Assembly: GCA_038496445.1 (NCBI GenBank)
Contig: JALMLS010000356.1
Location: 1 to 64,000, forward strand
Length of the DNA stretch: 64,000 bases
DNA from: Trichosphaerium sp. ATCC 40318
Lineage: Eukaryota; Discosea; Flabellinia; Trichosidae
Reading direction: 5' to 3'
Position 1 is the first letter of the stretch; every line of letters starts with the position of its first letter. The notes under the pieces were generated by a model. It had not been told where the DNA came from. It did no database searches and saw only the letters and a list, made by a program, of their open reading frames with translations. Below are positions 35,991-46,675 of the stretch, one piece after another. The translations under genes and the position numbers were made by a program.

Positions 35991-36943
35991 TCAATGCCAG
36001 ATAGTGTGTGCACCTGCCAATGCCTTCAAACCTTCATCTGTTACATTTGTATATGATAAATCAATCTTATGTACACCTGCCAATGACTTCAAACCTTCAT
36101 CTGTTACATTTGTAGAAAATAAATTAATCTTATGTACACCTGCCAATGCTGCAATACCTGAATCTGTTATTGATTTACAATAGCGCAAGTTGATAGTGTG
36201 TACACCTGCCAATGCGTTCAAACCTTCATCTGTTACATTTGTAGATGATAAATTAATATCATGTACACCTGCCAATGCCTTCAAACCTTCATCTGTTACA
36301 CTTGTATATGATAAACCAATCTTATGTACACCTGCCAATGCCGCAATGCCATTGTCTGTTATTGAATAACAACGATGTAGGTTGATAGTGTGCACACCTG
36401 CCAATACCGCAATAACGTTGTTTGGTAGCATTTGTCTATGATAAATCAATATCATGTACACTGCCAGAAAGCCGCAACTGCCATTTGTGTTATTGATTTA
36501 CAATGATGTAGGTTGATAGTGTGTGCACCCCAATGCGTTCAAACTTCATATGTTACATCTGTATATGATAAATCAATCTTATGTACACCTGCCAATGCCG
36601 CAATGCCATTGTCTGTTATTGAATAACAACGATGTAGGTTGATAGTGTGCACACCTGCCAATACCGCAATAACGTCGTTTGGTAGCTCACTCAGTCTGAG
36701 ATCAATAGTTGTATTCTGGAGTAGTGGACTACCAGAAAGCAACTGAACTTCATTTGTGTTTTTAATACGGATACAACCATACCCAACATGGTTGGGAACA
36801 ATATCTCGTAAAAGATGGCACGTTTGGGCTGTACGAAGTGTATACGTCCCTTGTTTGAGAATATGGACTATTAACTCAATTGGTAGCGCAACAAGGTCGA
36901 ATACTTGGTTGAACTGTGTTTGTTGTTGTTTTGTCTTTTCCAT
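35991..36943 (-). pseudogene. F-box / LRR gene with broken middle
   Basis: The 5' part from ATG 36943 is intact: MEKTKQQQTQFNQVFDLVAL, then PIELIVHILKQGTYTLRTAQ (F-box) and the first LRRs up to KIDLSYTDVTYEV with a stop at 36539. The rest (36461-35991) is a good run of GVHTINLxxCKSITDSGIAA repeats in another frame. The junction at 36461-36545 contains shortened repeat text (CACCCCAATGCG where others have CACCTGCCAATGCG). Frame-breaking deletions thus separate two otherwise readable halves. A truncated F-box protein may be made. Confidence 0.75.
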
Positions 36944-37251
36944 TGTATGATCACCGTTAGTTTTCGTTAAACAAATATTATACAGTAAAAGGAGAACTTG
37001 AGGGATTAAATGCGTTTAGCTGGGTGATATTAAACACTTAAGGCTCGATCAGAAAATTCACTGAAATTCAACACTTTTCTGGTTTACATGCGGATTTGAC
37101 CTAACACCCACGTGCACGCAAACCAAGAAATGCATTGTGTATGCTTCAAAAATATAAGAAAAATTATTCCGGCACTCTGAGGTGTAATCTTTCACCACTT
37201 GACAAATAGTAAGAAAGGGCGTAAGGTATTTTATTTGAAGTATATGTATGT
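36944..37251. other. Intergenic region
   Basis: Spacer between the LRR pseudogene start and the 3' end of the secreted protein gene. One CACGTG lies near 37110. Nothing else is seen. Confidence 0.4.
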
Positions 37252-39796
37252 CTAACATGTGATTTTTATGATATCTTCCTCTTCTACGTTAAGTTGATCA
37301 ACTGATGTTTTAGATAGTATAACACAGTCTGCGCCTTCTTGAGGATTAAGTTCACGTATATCCGCTGCAGAAATATCGAGGATGTCAACTGAATCGCTTC
37401 CGAAAAGATTAAAGTTTCCTTTAACATTGTCCAAGTCAAAGCATGTACCTCCTTCTCCTCCTGTAGCGAACAATTACAAATTTTGGATTGAGTTTAGTAT
37501 ACATACCTATTATCTCGTTTGATACAGTTGAATTTGATAAACCAACACAGTTACTACCATTGCCAGTGTAAACAAATTGCATTGATGATTGGTCAGCAAT
37601 CATACAATTGTCTCCAATTGACATGTCTACTGTTTTAGCAATAGCATTATTACTTAGTTTGATACAATCATCGTCTTCTCCAAGATCAATAAACTCAATT
37701 GATCCAACATCTGATGCTTCAACAGAATCGAATCCAGACTCTTAAAACAAGGTGTTAGCGGTTATGGTATGAGCATAACAAACAAATGCGATTTACCTCC
37801 ATAAATGGGTGGAATGTATGTACTTCCACTTGCAATGATACAATCATCACCTGATCCCAACAATACATCATTAATAATCGAAGCACCAGAAAGTACTTTG
37901 ATACAATCATTTCCATTTGATCCTTTTACACCATGTGATAAAGTAACACCTTCTGAAATGATCAAACAAGGCAATGCTAATGTGCTTAAATCAATTTCCA
38001 CTCCTTAAACAACACGATTAGTTGTTGTTTTTACAATTAACAATGTATGTTTGTACCTGGAATATTACTTGATGTTATTGTAACACACAACGGATCTGTA
38101 AAGTCGCATGTATTGCAAGATGTGATGTGACAAGATGTACATTCACCAGATGAAGTTGTACAAGAACATCCAGTACATGTGTCTAAAGCACGTGTTGGAG
38201 GAAGTGTTGTTGGCGCTATTGTTGTTGGCGCTTGTGTTGTTGGTGAAAGTGTTGTTGGTGGCGTTGTACTAGGAGGGTGAGTTGTAGGAGGTAGAGGTGT
38301 AGGTGGGAGCATTGTTGGCGGTTCGGTGGAAGGTGGCTCTATAGTTGGTGGTAATGTGGTAGGCGGTAATGTAGTGGGTGGGAGCGTAGTAGGAGGCAAC
38401 GTGGTAGGTGGCTCAGTAGTTGGAGGTTCTGTAGTTGGAGGTAACGTTGTAGGTGGTTCTGTAGTTGGAGGTAACGTTGTAGGTGCCTCTGTGGTAGGTG
38501 GCTCTGTAGTTGGTGCCTCAGTTGTAGGTGGGAGATTTGTTGGCGGTTCTGTAGTTGGTGGCTCTGTAGTTGGCGGTAATGTAGTGGGTGGGAGCGTAGT
38601 AGGAGGCAACGTGGTAGGTGGCTCAGTAGTTGGAGGAATCGTTGTTGGAGGTTCCGTAGTTGGCGGCTCAGTCGTTGGAGGCTCTGTGGTTGGTGGTTCC
38701 GTAGTTGGAGGCTCAGTCGTTGGAGGCTCTGTGGTTGGTGGTTCCGTAGTTGGAGGTTCCGTGGTTGGAGGTTCCGTAGTTGGTGGTTCAGTTGTTGGTG
38801 GAGCTGTAGTTGGAGGTTCCGTAGTTGGCAGCAATGTAGTGGGTGGGAGCGTAGTAGGAGGCTATGAAAATATTAGCATTTACTTACAAACATATTGTGT
38901 ACCTCAGTTGGAGGTTCAGTTGTAGGAGGCTCAGTAGGTGGTAAAGTAGTTGGGGCTTCAGTTGTAGGTGGTTCTGTGGTAGGAGATTCAGTCGTAGGTG
39001 GTTCTGTGGTAGGAGGCTCAGTTGTTGGCGGTTCTGTCGTTGGTGGTGGCCTTGTTGTACGTGGTTCTATAGTTAACAGAGTTAATTCAAATGATAGCTA
39101 CAAAGAGAGTGCATCTAAGGATACGTACGACAAAAAACACCCCAATTAACAGTGCAAGGAAAATCATTGAGATCAAGGCTAACGGAAATGTAAAGACAAT
39201 TCTGATTACCCATACTTGGCTCTTGCGAATTATGGTATGCCGTAATGTATCTGCCAACATCGCATTGCTGGCTGGCTATAATTCGTTAGTAGCCATCTGG
39301 TTAAGTACTTTTAACTTACAGAGCCGACAATGTCATTGTAAAGCGGTGTCTGTGTAAGGGTTAACCCAGAGCGTTGCCAGACATAAGTATTAAGATGGCT
39401 AATACATATAGAGCAAGCCATTGTGTTACTTGTTGATCGGGTACAGTCACGACAACTATACAGATTAACAGGTTAATGAACTGTGAGAAGAAGTCTGTCG
39501 TACTTCAAATCTGCGTCAACTGGTACATCTCTTCTACCGTTTACCCATCCAAGGCGATTGAAGCTTTTAGCAGTGTTATAGTCAGCGTCAGTGAGGATTT
39601 CCGCCAACACCATGCCCCTTATGGTATTAAACATCACAAAAAAAAGATACAGCTGATAATCAACCTGCTAGTTAGCGTACTCGTCTTCACAAACTGCAGC
39701 GGCATTATCCCAGGTTACATGTGCATCTATGTATACAATCTGTTGAATAGACGATACAAACATAGTGACAAGTAAAAAAGATAATAGAAGGTTCAT
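37252..39796 (-). CDS. Secreted mosaic protein: lectin-like head, TEPPTT mucin-like stalk, Cys-ladder tail
   Basis: ATG 39796 opens the signal peptide MNLLLSFLLVTMFVSSIQQ. Exons 1-2 join to TWDNAAAVCEDEGMVLAEIL, like the start of a C-type lectin-like domain, ending near GWVNGRRDVPVDADLKYDRL. Two Cys-containing exons follow (CRDCTRSTSNTMACSICISH; CDVGRYITAYHNSQEPSMGN). The stalk, about 250 residues (39060-38230), is TTEPP/TTLPP repeats, probably heavily O-glycosylated. A short Cys cluster (TCTGCSCTTSSGECTSCHIT) precedes repeats with regularly spaced Cys (GDDCIIAS, DDDCIKLS, GSNCVGLS, GADCVILS), suggesting a beta-helix-like tail. An adhesion or capture role is inferred. It lies in the right inverted arm. 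Some early exon borders are provisional. Confidence 0.7.
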
Positions 39797-41050
39797 TGCT
39801 TAGAGTTTGTTTCTGTTCGTGTATTGTTTTGAACTTGAATCACAAACAGGACCGAAGGTATTGTGAACCTATATGAATATTCTTTTTCTAGCAGTAGCCA
39901 ATGTAATGACATTGCTCAGTGCAGAAGAAATAGAAAGGCACAAAAAAACAGATGTTTCACAAACCGTTTTTTTTGAACTTGTAGATTTGACTTTTTTTTA
40001 TAGGTTCGGATTTCTGCACTAGTACTGTAATCCACGCATAAAGGCAGGTGTTTTGAGCTTGGAAACAGGCAACACGGTCATATTTTCTTTTGATTATTTC
40101 CAATTTTCAGTCAAAAAAAGTTGAAGAAAAATATTGTGTTTAAGCACAATTCAATTGGTTAGCTAACAATTTTTATGAGTCAAGGATTCTACGATCAAAG
40201 TTGAACTCCCATAAGGTTACTAAAATACTGTATAGGTTCCATTACAAATACAATAGCATCGCTAAAACAACATTCAGAATACTTGAGTTCTAAAACAAGC
40301 CACGAAGCGTCTACGATGAATATAACAGGGGTAGTAATCGCCAAGCATCTCTAGCAGCAGTGAAATGGTAAGATGCACCTCTAGGACTCCATAGTCCCAG
40401 TGCGTGGTAATTCGTTCCACTGCTGTGATAGGGTTGTGACCATATTTGAACAAAATACACATTCAAAACAGCATTGCTATACAATTGGCAGTTCACGCGA
40501 CATAATATTTTTGGTAAGTGACGAGAATTGAACTTGCTGTAACTTCGTCTGAACACCTTGGTTCTTCCCAACTTTACAATAGTACTTACTAGAAGGACCT
40601 CCGTCATTGTTAGCCAAAAAATGTAACACGTGACTTTTTTGCAGTTATTGTTCTTTAATTGTCCTTGGGTTTGCACTACTTTTCGCATAATTGATAAGAG
40701 CCTAGATTGATTAAAAAGTGAGCTGTTTTCTGATGAAAAAATGTTGTACAAAAAACGGCACTAAAAACCTTTATCTTTTGAATATAACATGGCGCCAAAT
40801 TTCGAAAAATTAGTGTAAACCTTTGATTACGTAATACTTGCTGTCGAGGTGTTGAACTTTGTATACACTTGTTATGCAAACGAATGTACTTTCCAGCACT
40901 TTATAGACAAACTTCCAACAACATCGGTGGATATAGCTAAATTGCCATTGCTCTCTGTGACCGTTCTCTGTTAGCCAATAAATTTTTAGTGTTGTAAGTA
41001 TTCCTCGCCCTTGCAGCTTTATACACTTATCCTTTTCCCTATCAAATCAA
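38270..41050 (-). repeat. Right arm of the large inverted duplication
   Basis: This is the reverse complement of 11541-14475. Matching blocks include the secreted-protein 5' exons, the non-coding block with CACAAACAGGACCGAAGGT, the dispersed repeat (40670-40825), and the outer end near 41045. This arm has the full-length gene and lacks the roughly 300-nt insert of the left arm. Confidence 0.85.
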
Positions 41051-41279
41051 CAGGCACAAATTTAAAATGTATAGCGGTTGCTATCAAGGTTTTATAAAAC
41101 AACTGCTGTTAGAGTTATTTATGTCTCAACAAGTAGTACAAATATTGTAAACAAGAGCAACTTTATTTACTTGTTGGGTGCTACTTAATCATTGATGACA
41201 TATTTAACCATATGCAAGGTATGTAAGCTAATAACATCTTAGAGCTAGGATATTGGACTTTCCTGGAGAGATTTTTTTT
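39797..41279. other. Non-coding outer half of the right arm and flank
   Basis: Open frames here (for example 40311-40751 on the minus strand) are not supported by splice sites or families and are not conserved between the two arms. Upstream of the secreted gene this block may hold its promoter. From 41050 the similarity to the left arm stops. Confidence 0.4.
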
Positions 41280-41570
41280 TAGCTCATTATATTCAAATGA
41301 GGGAGTTAAAGCACTTCCCTGTGTACATTCAGTTGATGTTGGGTTTTGTCAGCGTATTACATATGAGGCTTAAATCCTTGGCTGGTATTTATACCATCAT
41401 ATTATACAAACATTAGGTCATGTCAATGCTGCCACACTCACCAAGGTCATTGGCATGAAGATGCTTGACTTACGAATGTCATTTTGTCACCGTAGTAAAA
41501 TCTGCTGCTCAACAGCTGTCGTATCTACGTTAATGGCCAAAATCACCAACAAGGTACATACGTTATGAAA
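41280..41570 (+). pseudogene. LRR gene remnant
   Basis: NEGVKALPCVHSVDVGFCQR reads like one or two 'GVHxIDL' LRRs, then a stop interrupts the frame. Further on MKMLDLRMSFCHRS is LRR-like. Its 3' part (41467-41562) is related to 32803-32930 on the other strand. No start or continuous frame remains. Confidence 0.55.
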
Positions 41571-41619
41571 ACAGGTTAAAATGTTGCTTATGACTTGGAT
41601 TTAGACAAACGACATTCCT

Positions 41620-42366
41620 TTGGAGACTCAGGTTGATATTTCGTGTCTATCAAACCTCCCGCATGAAATACAGCTAGATATAATCGATTTAGACTTTGAA
41701 GTGTATGTAAAGTGGCCGTTATTGTCGAAATACACAGCAACACTGAGGTTTGATGATGAAATGAATAAACATGGCAAATGGCTTACCCGCAAAATACAAA
41801 CACGTGGACGGGCTGAATATCGCGAAACAGCTATCATTGACAAACAATATACTTTTTTACATGGCAAAGTTGAAGGGGATTATAAAGAGTGGGACAATGG
41901 TATACTGGTAAAGAATTATTGTGTCATTAATGGTAAGATCGAGGGAGTGGTTAAAAAGTTTGATGCTTTAACTGGAAAATTGTTCTTCGAGTGTAATTAC
42001 ATCAACAGCAACAGAGAAGGATATTGCAAATACTGGTATAGCAACGGTCAATTGAGAGACGAATCTTATTACAAAGAAGATAAGGTAGAAGGAGAGTACA
42101 AAGCATGGAGTGGGAATGGTCTATTGGTATTACATTGTTACTATGTTAATGGTAAGAGAGACGGAGAGTATAAACAATGGACTGAAAAAGGACAATTGAT
42201 GGTACATTGTAATTATCTAAAAGGTAAGGAAAATGGAGAGTACAAAGAATGGTACCACAATGGACAACTACAACGACATTGTAATTATGCCAATGGCAGA
42301 TTGAAAGGTAAGTATAAGCAATGGCACATCAGCGGTGAGTTGAATATTGAGTCTACTTATAAATAA
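41620..42366 (+). CDS. F-box-like / MORN_2 repeat protein, copy 3
   Basis: The protein is intronless, about 248 codons. The head LSNLPHEIQLDIIDLDFEVY, KWPLLSKYTATLRFDDEMNK is closest to copy 2 at 21072. MORN_2 repeats follow (YKEWYHNGQLQRHCNYANG; CKYWYSNGQLRDESYYKED). No ATG opens the frame: it begins TTGGAGACTCAG at 41620 with an in-frame TAG 16 bases upstream. An upstream exon ending before the GGATTTAG acceptor at 41604 may supply the start, or the gene has lost it. Stop at 42366. Confidence 0.7.
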   Translation: METQVDISCLSNLPHEIQLDIIDLDFEVYVKWPLLSKYTATLRFDDEMNKHGKWLTRKIQTRGRAEYRETAIIDKQYTFLHGKVEGDYKEWDNGILVKNYCVINGKIEGVVKKFDALTGKLFFECNYINSNREGYCKYWYSNGQLRDESYYKEDKVEGEYKAWSGNGLLVLHCYYVNGKRDGEYKQWTEKGQLMVHCNYLKGKENGEYKEWYHNGQLQRHCNYANGRLKGKYKQWHISGELNIESTYK

Positions 42367-42925
42367 CACCAACCTATGACTTTACAAATGGTAAAAACAG
42401 GTGTCTTCAACTCGAACTCAAAAATCCCTAGTGAGGTTAAGGATATAACTTCCATCACATAACAGCAACATCTATTATGAACAGTTCATGACATGCACCA
42501 ATGTTAAAATTTACAATATGACTTTATATTATTTTTCATAGCTTGGTTTGTTCAATGACTTGGCACAGAAAACAGCAGTACATATATAGTTTCTTTTATT
42601 TTTTTTCTTTCAGGAGTTGTTCTCGTAAAAAATATACAAAAGTTGTTGAGACAAGTCTTGAAGTTAGGTCCACGTTAGTTTCCAAATGGTACAATGATGA
42701 GTACTGCAATTAGCTTTCGTAGTTTACTGGTACACATATTTCGTTTGTTCTTGTAAATGGTAAAGTCCTATATTGCATTGAGAACGAGAACAAGGAAGAA
42801 GAAAAAACGATTTGATTAAAAAAAAAAGATGCAAAAAAACGTGATCACGACGGTTCGTTGAGAAAAAAAAGTTTGTGTTTAGAAAGAAGTAAGTTTCTTA
42901 TAGTACTATTTGATATGTGTAATAC
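42367..42925. other. Intergenic region between copy 3 and the SOUL gene
   Basis: T-rich and A-rich runs (42595-42615; 42820-42830) and no supported gene. Both flanking genes end here (tail-to-tail), so it holds two 3' ends. Confidence 0.4.
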
Positions 42926-43635
42926 TTACCAAGGTGGGTTGTATTGATTGTAGTACCAATCCTCATTTGTGTTTAATTCTACGCCATCTTTTTGTAAATC
43001 TGCTTGGAGGTCATCAAGTTGTTTCTTTACTTTAGCATCTCCAGCATATCCAGAGAACTTTCTAACAGCAACAACAAGTTCTTCAGTTTCTTTAATTATA
43101 ACACACGAATCCTTAGGCTTTGGTAGAGTATCGATAGTGTACTTAGAAAGGAAGTTAGTTAAGTGAAAGTGGAACTAGTTCAAATTCGCTACTGTTGAAA
43201 ATCTTGTTTCTCTTTATAAATGCGTTATTTACCTTTGATGGCATTGTAAAACGCATGACCTTCTTATTATCAACGTTTTTAATTTCAACAGGGACCGTCA
43301 TGGCGACGTTGGCGCTTTTACTAAAGAAATCATTAAATAACCCTATCGGAGCAACCACCATGCGTAAAAACGTACTCAGTATCACCTACAGTGTTTTTTC
43401 CAAAGATAAAACCCGCTAGTGATCTAAAACCTGCAGAATCGCTTCCCTCTGCGAATAGTAAGCTACACAACTCATACTACAACCTTTTTGATGAATACAA
43501 AGTAGTTAACGTACCGCCATACGTTGTTTCGGCTATAAGTAACGAAGGATACTTCCTAATCTCATAGGAGCCTTTGTCAGCTAGTACTTCATGTTTTGGA
43601 GCTTCTTCGCTTATTATACCAATTGTTGATCCCAT
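42926..43635 (-). CDS. SOUL / haem-binding-protein family protein
   Basis: The SOUL family binds haem or tetrapyrroles. From ATG 43635 exon 1 reads MGSTIGIISEEAPKHEVLAD, then YEIRKYPSLLIAETTYGG. Exon 2 includes EGSDSAGFRSLAGFIFGKNT, exon 3 the hallmark VAMTVPVEIKNVDNKKVMRF, and the last exon VVAVRKFSGYAGDAKVKKQL and the C-terminal NEDWYYNQYNPPW followed by TAA (42928-42926). This order matches the family. An in-frame ATG-like extension upstream to 43743 (KFPFFFSPFFASANRNSIYT) could add an N-terminal targeting sequence. Four exons. Confidence 0.88.
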
Positions 43636-43743
43636 AATGTATTCAGTTGCTTTGTTTTGTGGTGAAATGGTATTGATTGTTGTATAAATGGAGTTTCTAT
43701 TTGCCGAAGCAAAAAACGGAGAAAAGAAAAACGGAAATTTCAC

Positions 43744-44170
43744 AATATTTCGGAAAGTGAGCTAAAACCATAACCGCGAATATGTACTTTGTTTTAAGAA
43801 GCCAAAGTGTTTTATACATCTGCAAGTAAACGCCACACAAAATTAGAGGCATGGAGATGGTTTAGAGTACGAGTAAAGACCAACTCAAAACATTTCAACC
43901 ACGTTTTAGCTTGGTCAGAAAAAGCTGATGCCAAAAACCAAAACTGAGGTATTCTAGCCACATGTTACCAAACAAAATTGTTCACATTTCGCCTCGATTA
44001 TTGTGCATATAGATTGAAACTGTTTGTTGGAGCATCGCCCTTAACTTCATGTGTTGAAACAAAGTAAAACCTAGACTTGAGGAAGGACAATAGAGTAAAT
44101 CAAACTTTTTTTAAACGTGAATTTATGATACAAGGGGTGTGTTTAGGCGGTTGGGTAACACCGTGATTAA
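43744..44170. other. Intergenic region between SOUL and CDC45
   Basis: Spacer upstream of SOUL and downstream of CDC45, both on the minus strand. No supported feature. Confidence 0.4.
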
Positions 44171-46461
44171 TCAGTGATTCTCCCAGAAGACAAAAAGATG
44201 CTCCATGAATAGATCCAAGTCATTCTTTGCTAACTCAATAGCAGTCTCATTAAATGAAACATAAGACAATGGAACATCATTCGTTTGTGCAGCTGCTTTG
44301 AAAGCTTGACCGAGGCGGTTCATGATAGGTGCAGCACCAGAATGTACGCCTGGTATACCAACAACAAGGTACTTATCTTTATCAGTAAGTGTAGCAATAA
44401 CAAGTGGCTTCAAGGTCGTGTCTGCCCGCATTTCCTAAAATCGAGTTTAGTAAACGAAGAAAAAAATGAGGAAAAGAAAAACTGTTCTGAGCGGAAATGA
44501 TGGTTAACCGTTACGCTATATATTTAGTATACGTACTATAAGTGTATCTACTATAAAATGACCAAGGTTACTCAAAGATGTAGGGTTAAGAAAGAAGGCA
44601 CTATCGGGACCTTCATAAAGTCGGACAAAATTAATAGATGATCCGATTTTATCTTTTGACTCGTAATCCTTTCTTTGTATAATACCTATAGCCTGCCTCA
44701 CCAATGCCTCTTGATGTAATATAGCCGTATTTATACCTTTAGCCAACGTATCGCTTTGTAGAAAGTGAGAAAAACGGAAAACAATACAGTACTTCAACAA
44801 TTTAAAAAAAGCGCGTACCTGCCGAGATTATCGATGGCACGGACTGCTTCCCAGAACTTATGTTGAAGCTGCTGTGCGTTATTATCTTGCATACCAACCA
44901 CTCTCGGTTCTGGATTCTTCAAAATTGCAGATACACCATAAACTACATCAGCAGCTGAGACTTCAAGACCAGACTCGAGTTTCTACCAAAAAAAAGTTAA
45001 CAAAAAAAATCATAATCAACTCCAGCCCAAAACGTCACAACAAAAGACCAGAAATTCGTTGAGTAACTTATATAAAACACCATGCATCATTGAAAGGAAT
45101 GACACTCATTACGTCACTTGCAAGTCGAAGAAGAAAAAGTACGAGAATGAAATTACACGTGAAAAAAAAAAAAGACGTACTTTGTAAAACGAAACGTAAG
45201 AATGATCGTTCAAGTTACAGCTTAATTTAGAAGCTGCCTGTGCTAGGTTTTCCTTAAGCCTATTTTTACAACCACTATCGAGGTATCTCCATTTTTGGTT
45301 GGCCTTATTAAGAGGAACAGGGATAAGCGCAAGAAGTGTTTTTAGATTTTTTTCTCCAGCATATTTCCAGAACTCCATCTTGATACCAGTGTAACGAGAA
45401 TGCTTCATAGACTCATAGAGTGTCCAATGACGAAGTAGCATGAATTTAAACCTAATAAAAGTAGGTTAAGAACAAGATCAGAGAAGAAAAGCAAAGAATC
45501 GAATAAAAACAGTAACAAACAAAAATAAAAAAAAAGCATCGTACTCTTCGCTCATGACGATTCTATTGAGCTGCAACTTCATTGATGTACTTCCACTGGA
45601 TGCATCTCCAAAGTTCTCTTGCGTTTTATTAAGGACCTCTGTAGCGAATTGCTTAACGTCCATCTCGTATCTCGTGATGTCAATGTGTGAGTGTAAAAGT
45701 TGATCTGTGAGTGAAAGAATAGACCACCAAAGCATATTCATGTTATTTTGAGGAGGTGTCAATGATGAAGCAAGACTATACATTAACCCACCAACACAAA
45801 AACCGGAAGCCACACCACGTGAAGGGTCCTAAAGAGACGTAAAAAAATGAACAATAAAAATGTCACATTATGACATTTGAAGAAATAAAAAGTCGTCTAA
45901 GAAAAACAATTTTAATATGATTGTCACGTGCATAAACATCTTCTGCTCCGGCAGTCGAGTCCATGTTATCATCCATGAGAAATATTTGTCGCTTATTGGC
46001 GCAGTTATTACGCTGGTAAGGTCGCTGTGTGTCAAAGACGTAAACCATGATATTTGGGTTTTGATCCATATCGTAAAAGTCGTAAAGATCTTTTCTAGCG
46101 CCACAATTCAACATGATAACGCCTTGTACCTTTATTCAAACGCGTTAGTTTCTTCTTAAGCGTATTTAAGAGACGTACAGAATCAGCTGTAATGTTTTCT
46201 TTCCAATGTGTTATTCCTTGGTAATCAGATACGCATACCACTTGCCACCCAACGCCGTACAGATCAAGCAAGTCCTGAGTTGTTTTAATTTTGTGTAAAC
46301 AGAGTATTTGAATTTATAATCAGTACGCATAGTATTTTGGCGCCTACTACAGTATCCACAGAGTTGGCAGCGGCTATTATGTAAACTGGTTTCCCGCTTT
46401 TAAACGCATCTGCTGTAAGCTTTCCAAACGCTTGAGAAAATAAGTTTATAGGTATGAGCAT
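44171..46461 (-). CDS. CDC45: CDC45 replication-initiation factor
   Basis: This is a subunit of the CMG replicative helicase. From ATG 46461: MLIPINLFSQAFGKLTADAF, then GKPVYIIAAANSVDTVVGAK. After an intron, DLLDLYGVGWQVVCVSDYQ. Then VIMLNCGARKDLYDF and VYVFDTQRPYQRNNC, the RecJ-like DHH-fold core, followed by IFLMDDNMDSTAGAEDVYAR. Later exons give SGFCVGGLMYSLASSLTPPQ, NMLWWSILSLTDQLLHSHID, MLLRHWTLYESMKHSRYTG and the C-terminal LDLFMEHLFVFWENH (TGA 44173-44171). Nine or so exons. It is divergent from MinD, with 214 bp between start codons. Confidence 0.93.
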
Positions 46462-46675
46462 AGTTGTTTTGTAAGTAACGGTTACTGTAGACTTTCAAAA
46501 AATGAAAAAAGTCAATAGCCTTCTCGCTACGTATGACACTTGCCGTGTACTACACTGGGAGGCTTGTAACGCTCGTACAAGAGCTTTTTTTCGAAAATAC
46601 AAAACAACTTTAAGCCACTATTTTTTGTTTGTCCGTTTTTTTTACATCTAAGTGCACCTCTGAACGCTCTGTGCG
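46462..46675. promoter_or_regulatory. 214-bp divergent promoter, CDC45 / MinD
   Basis: The only DNA between the two start codons. It contains homopolymeric T-tracts (46590, 46640) that could exclude nucleosomes. No specific factor site is identified. Confidence 0.5.

Noticed and set aside
38326-39149. Long + strand frames of VVGGS repeats
   Set aside because: Antisense of the TEPPTT stalk of the secreted protein on the minus strand.
40311-40751. 146-codon minus frame in the right arm
   Set aside because: Not conserved in the left arm, no ATG-initiated family similarity and no splice context.
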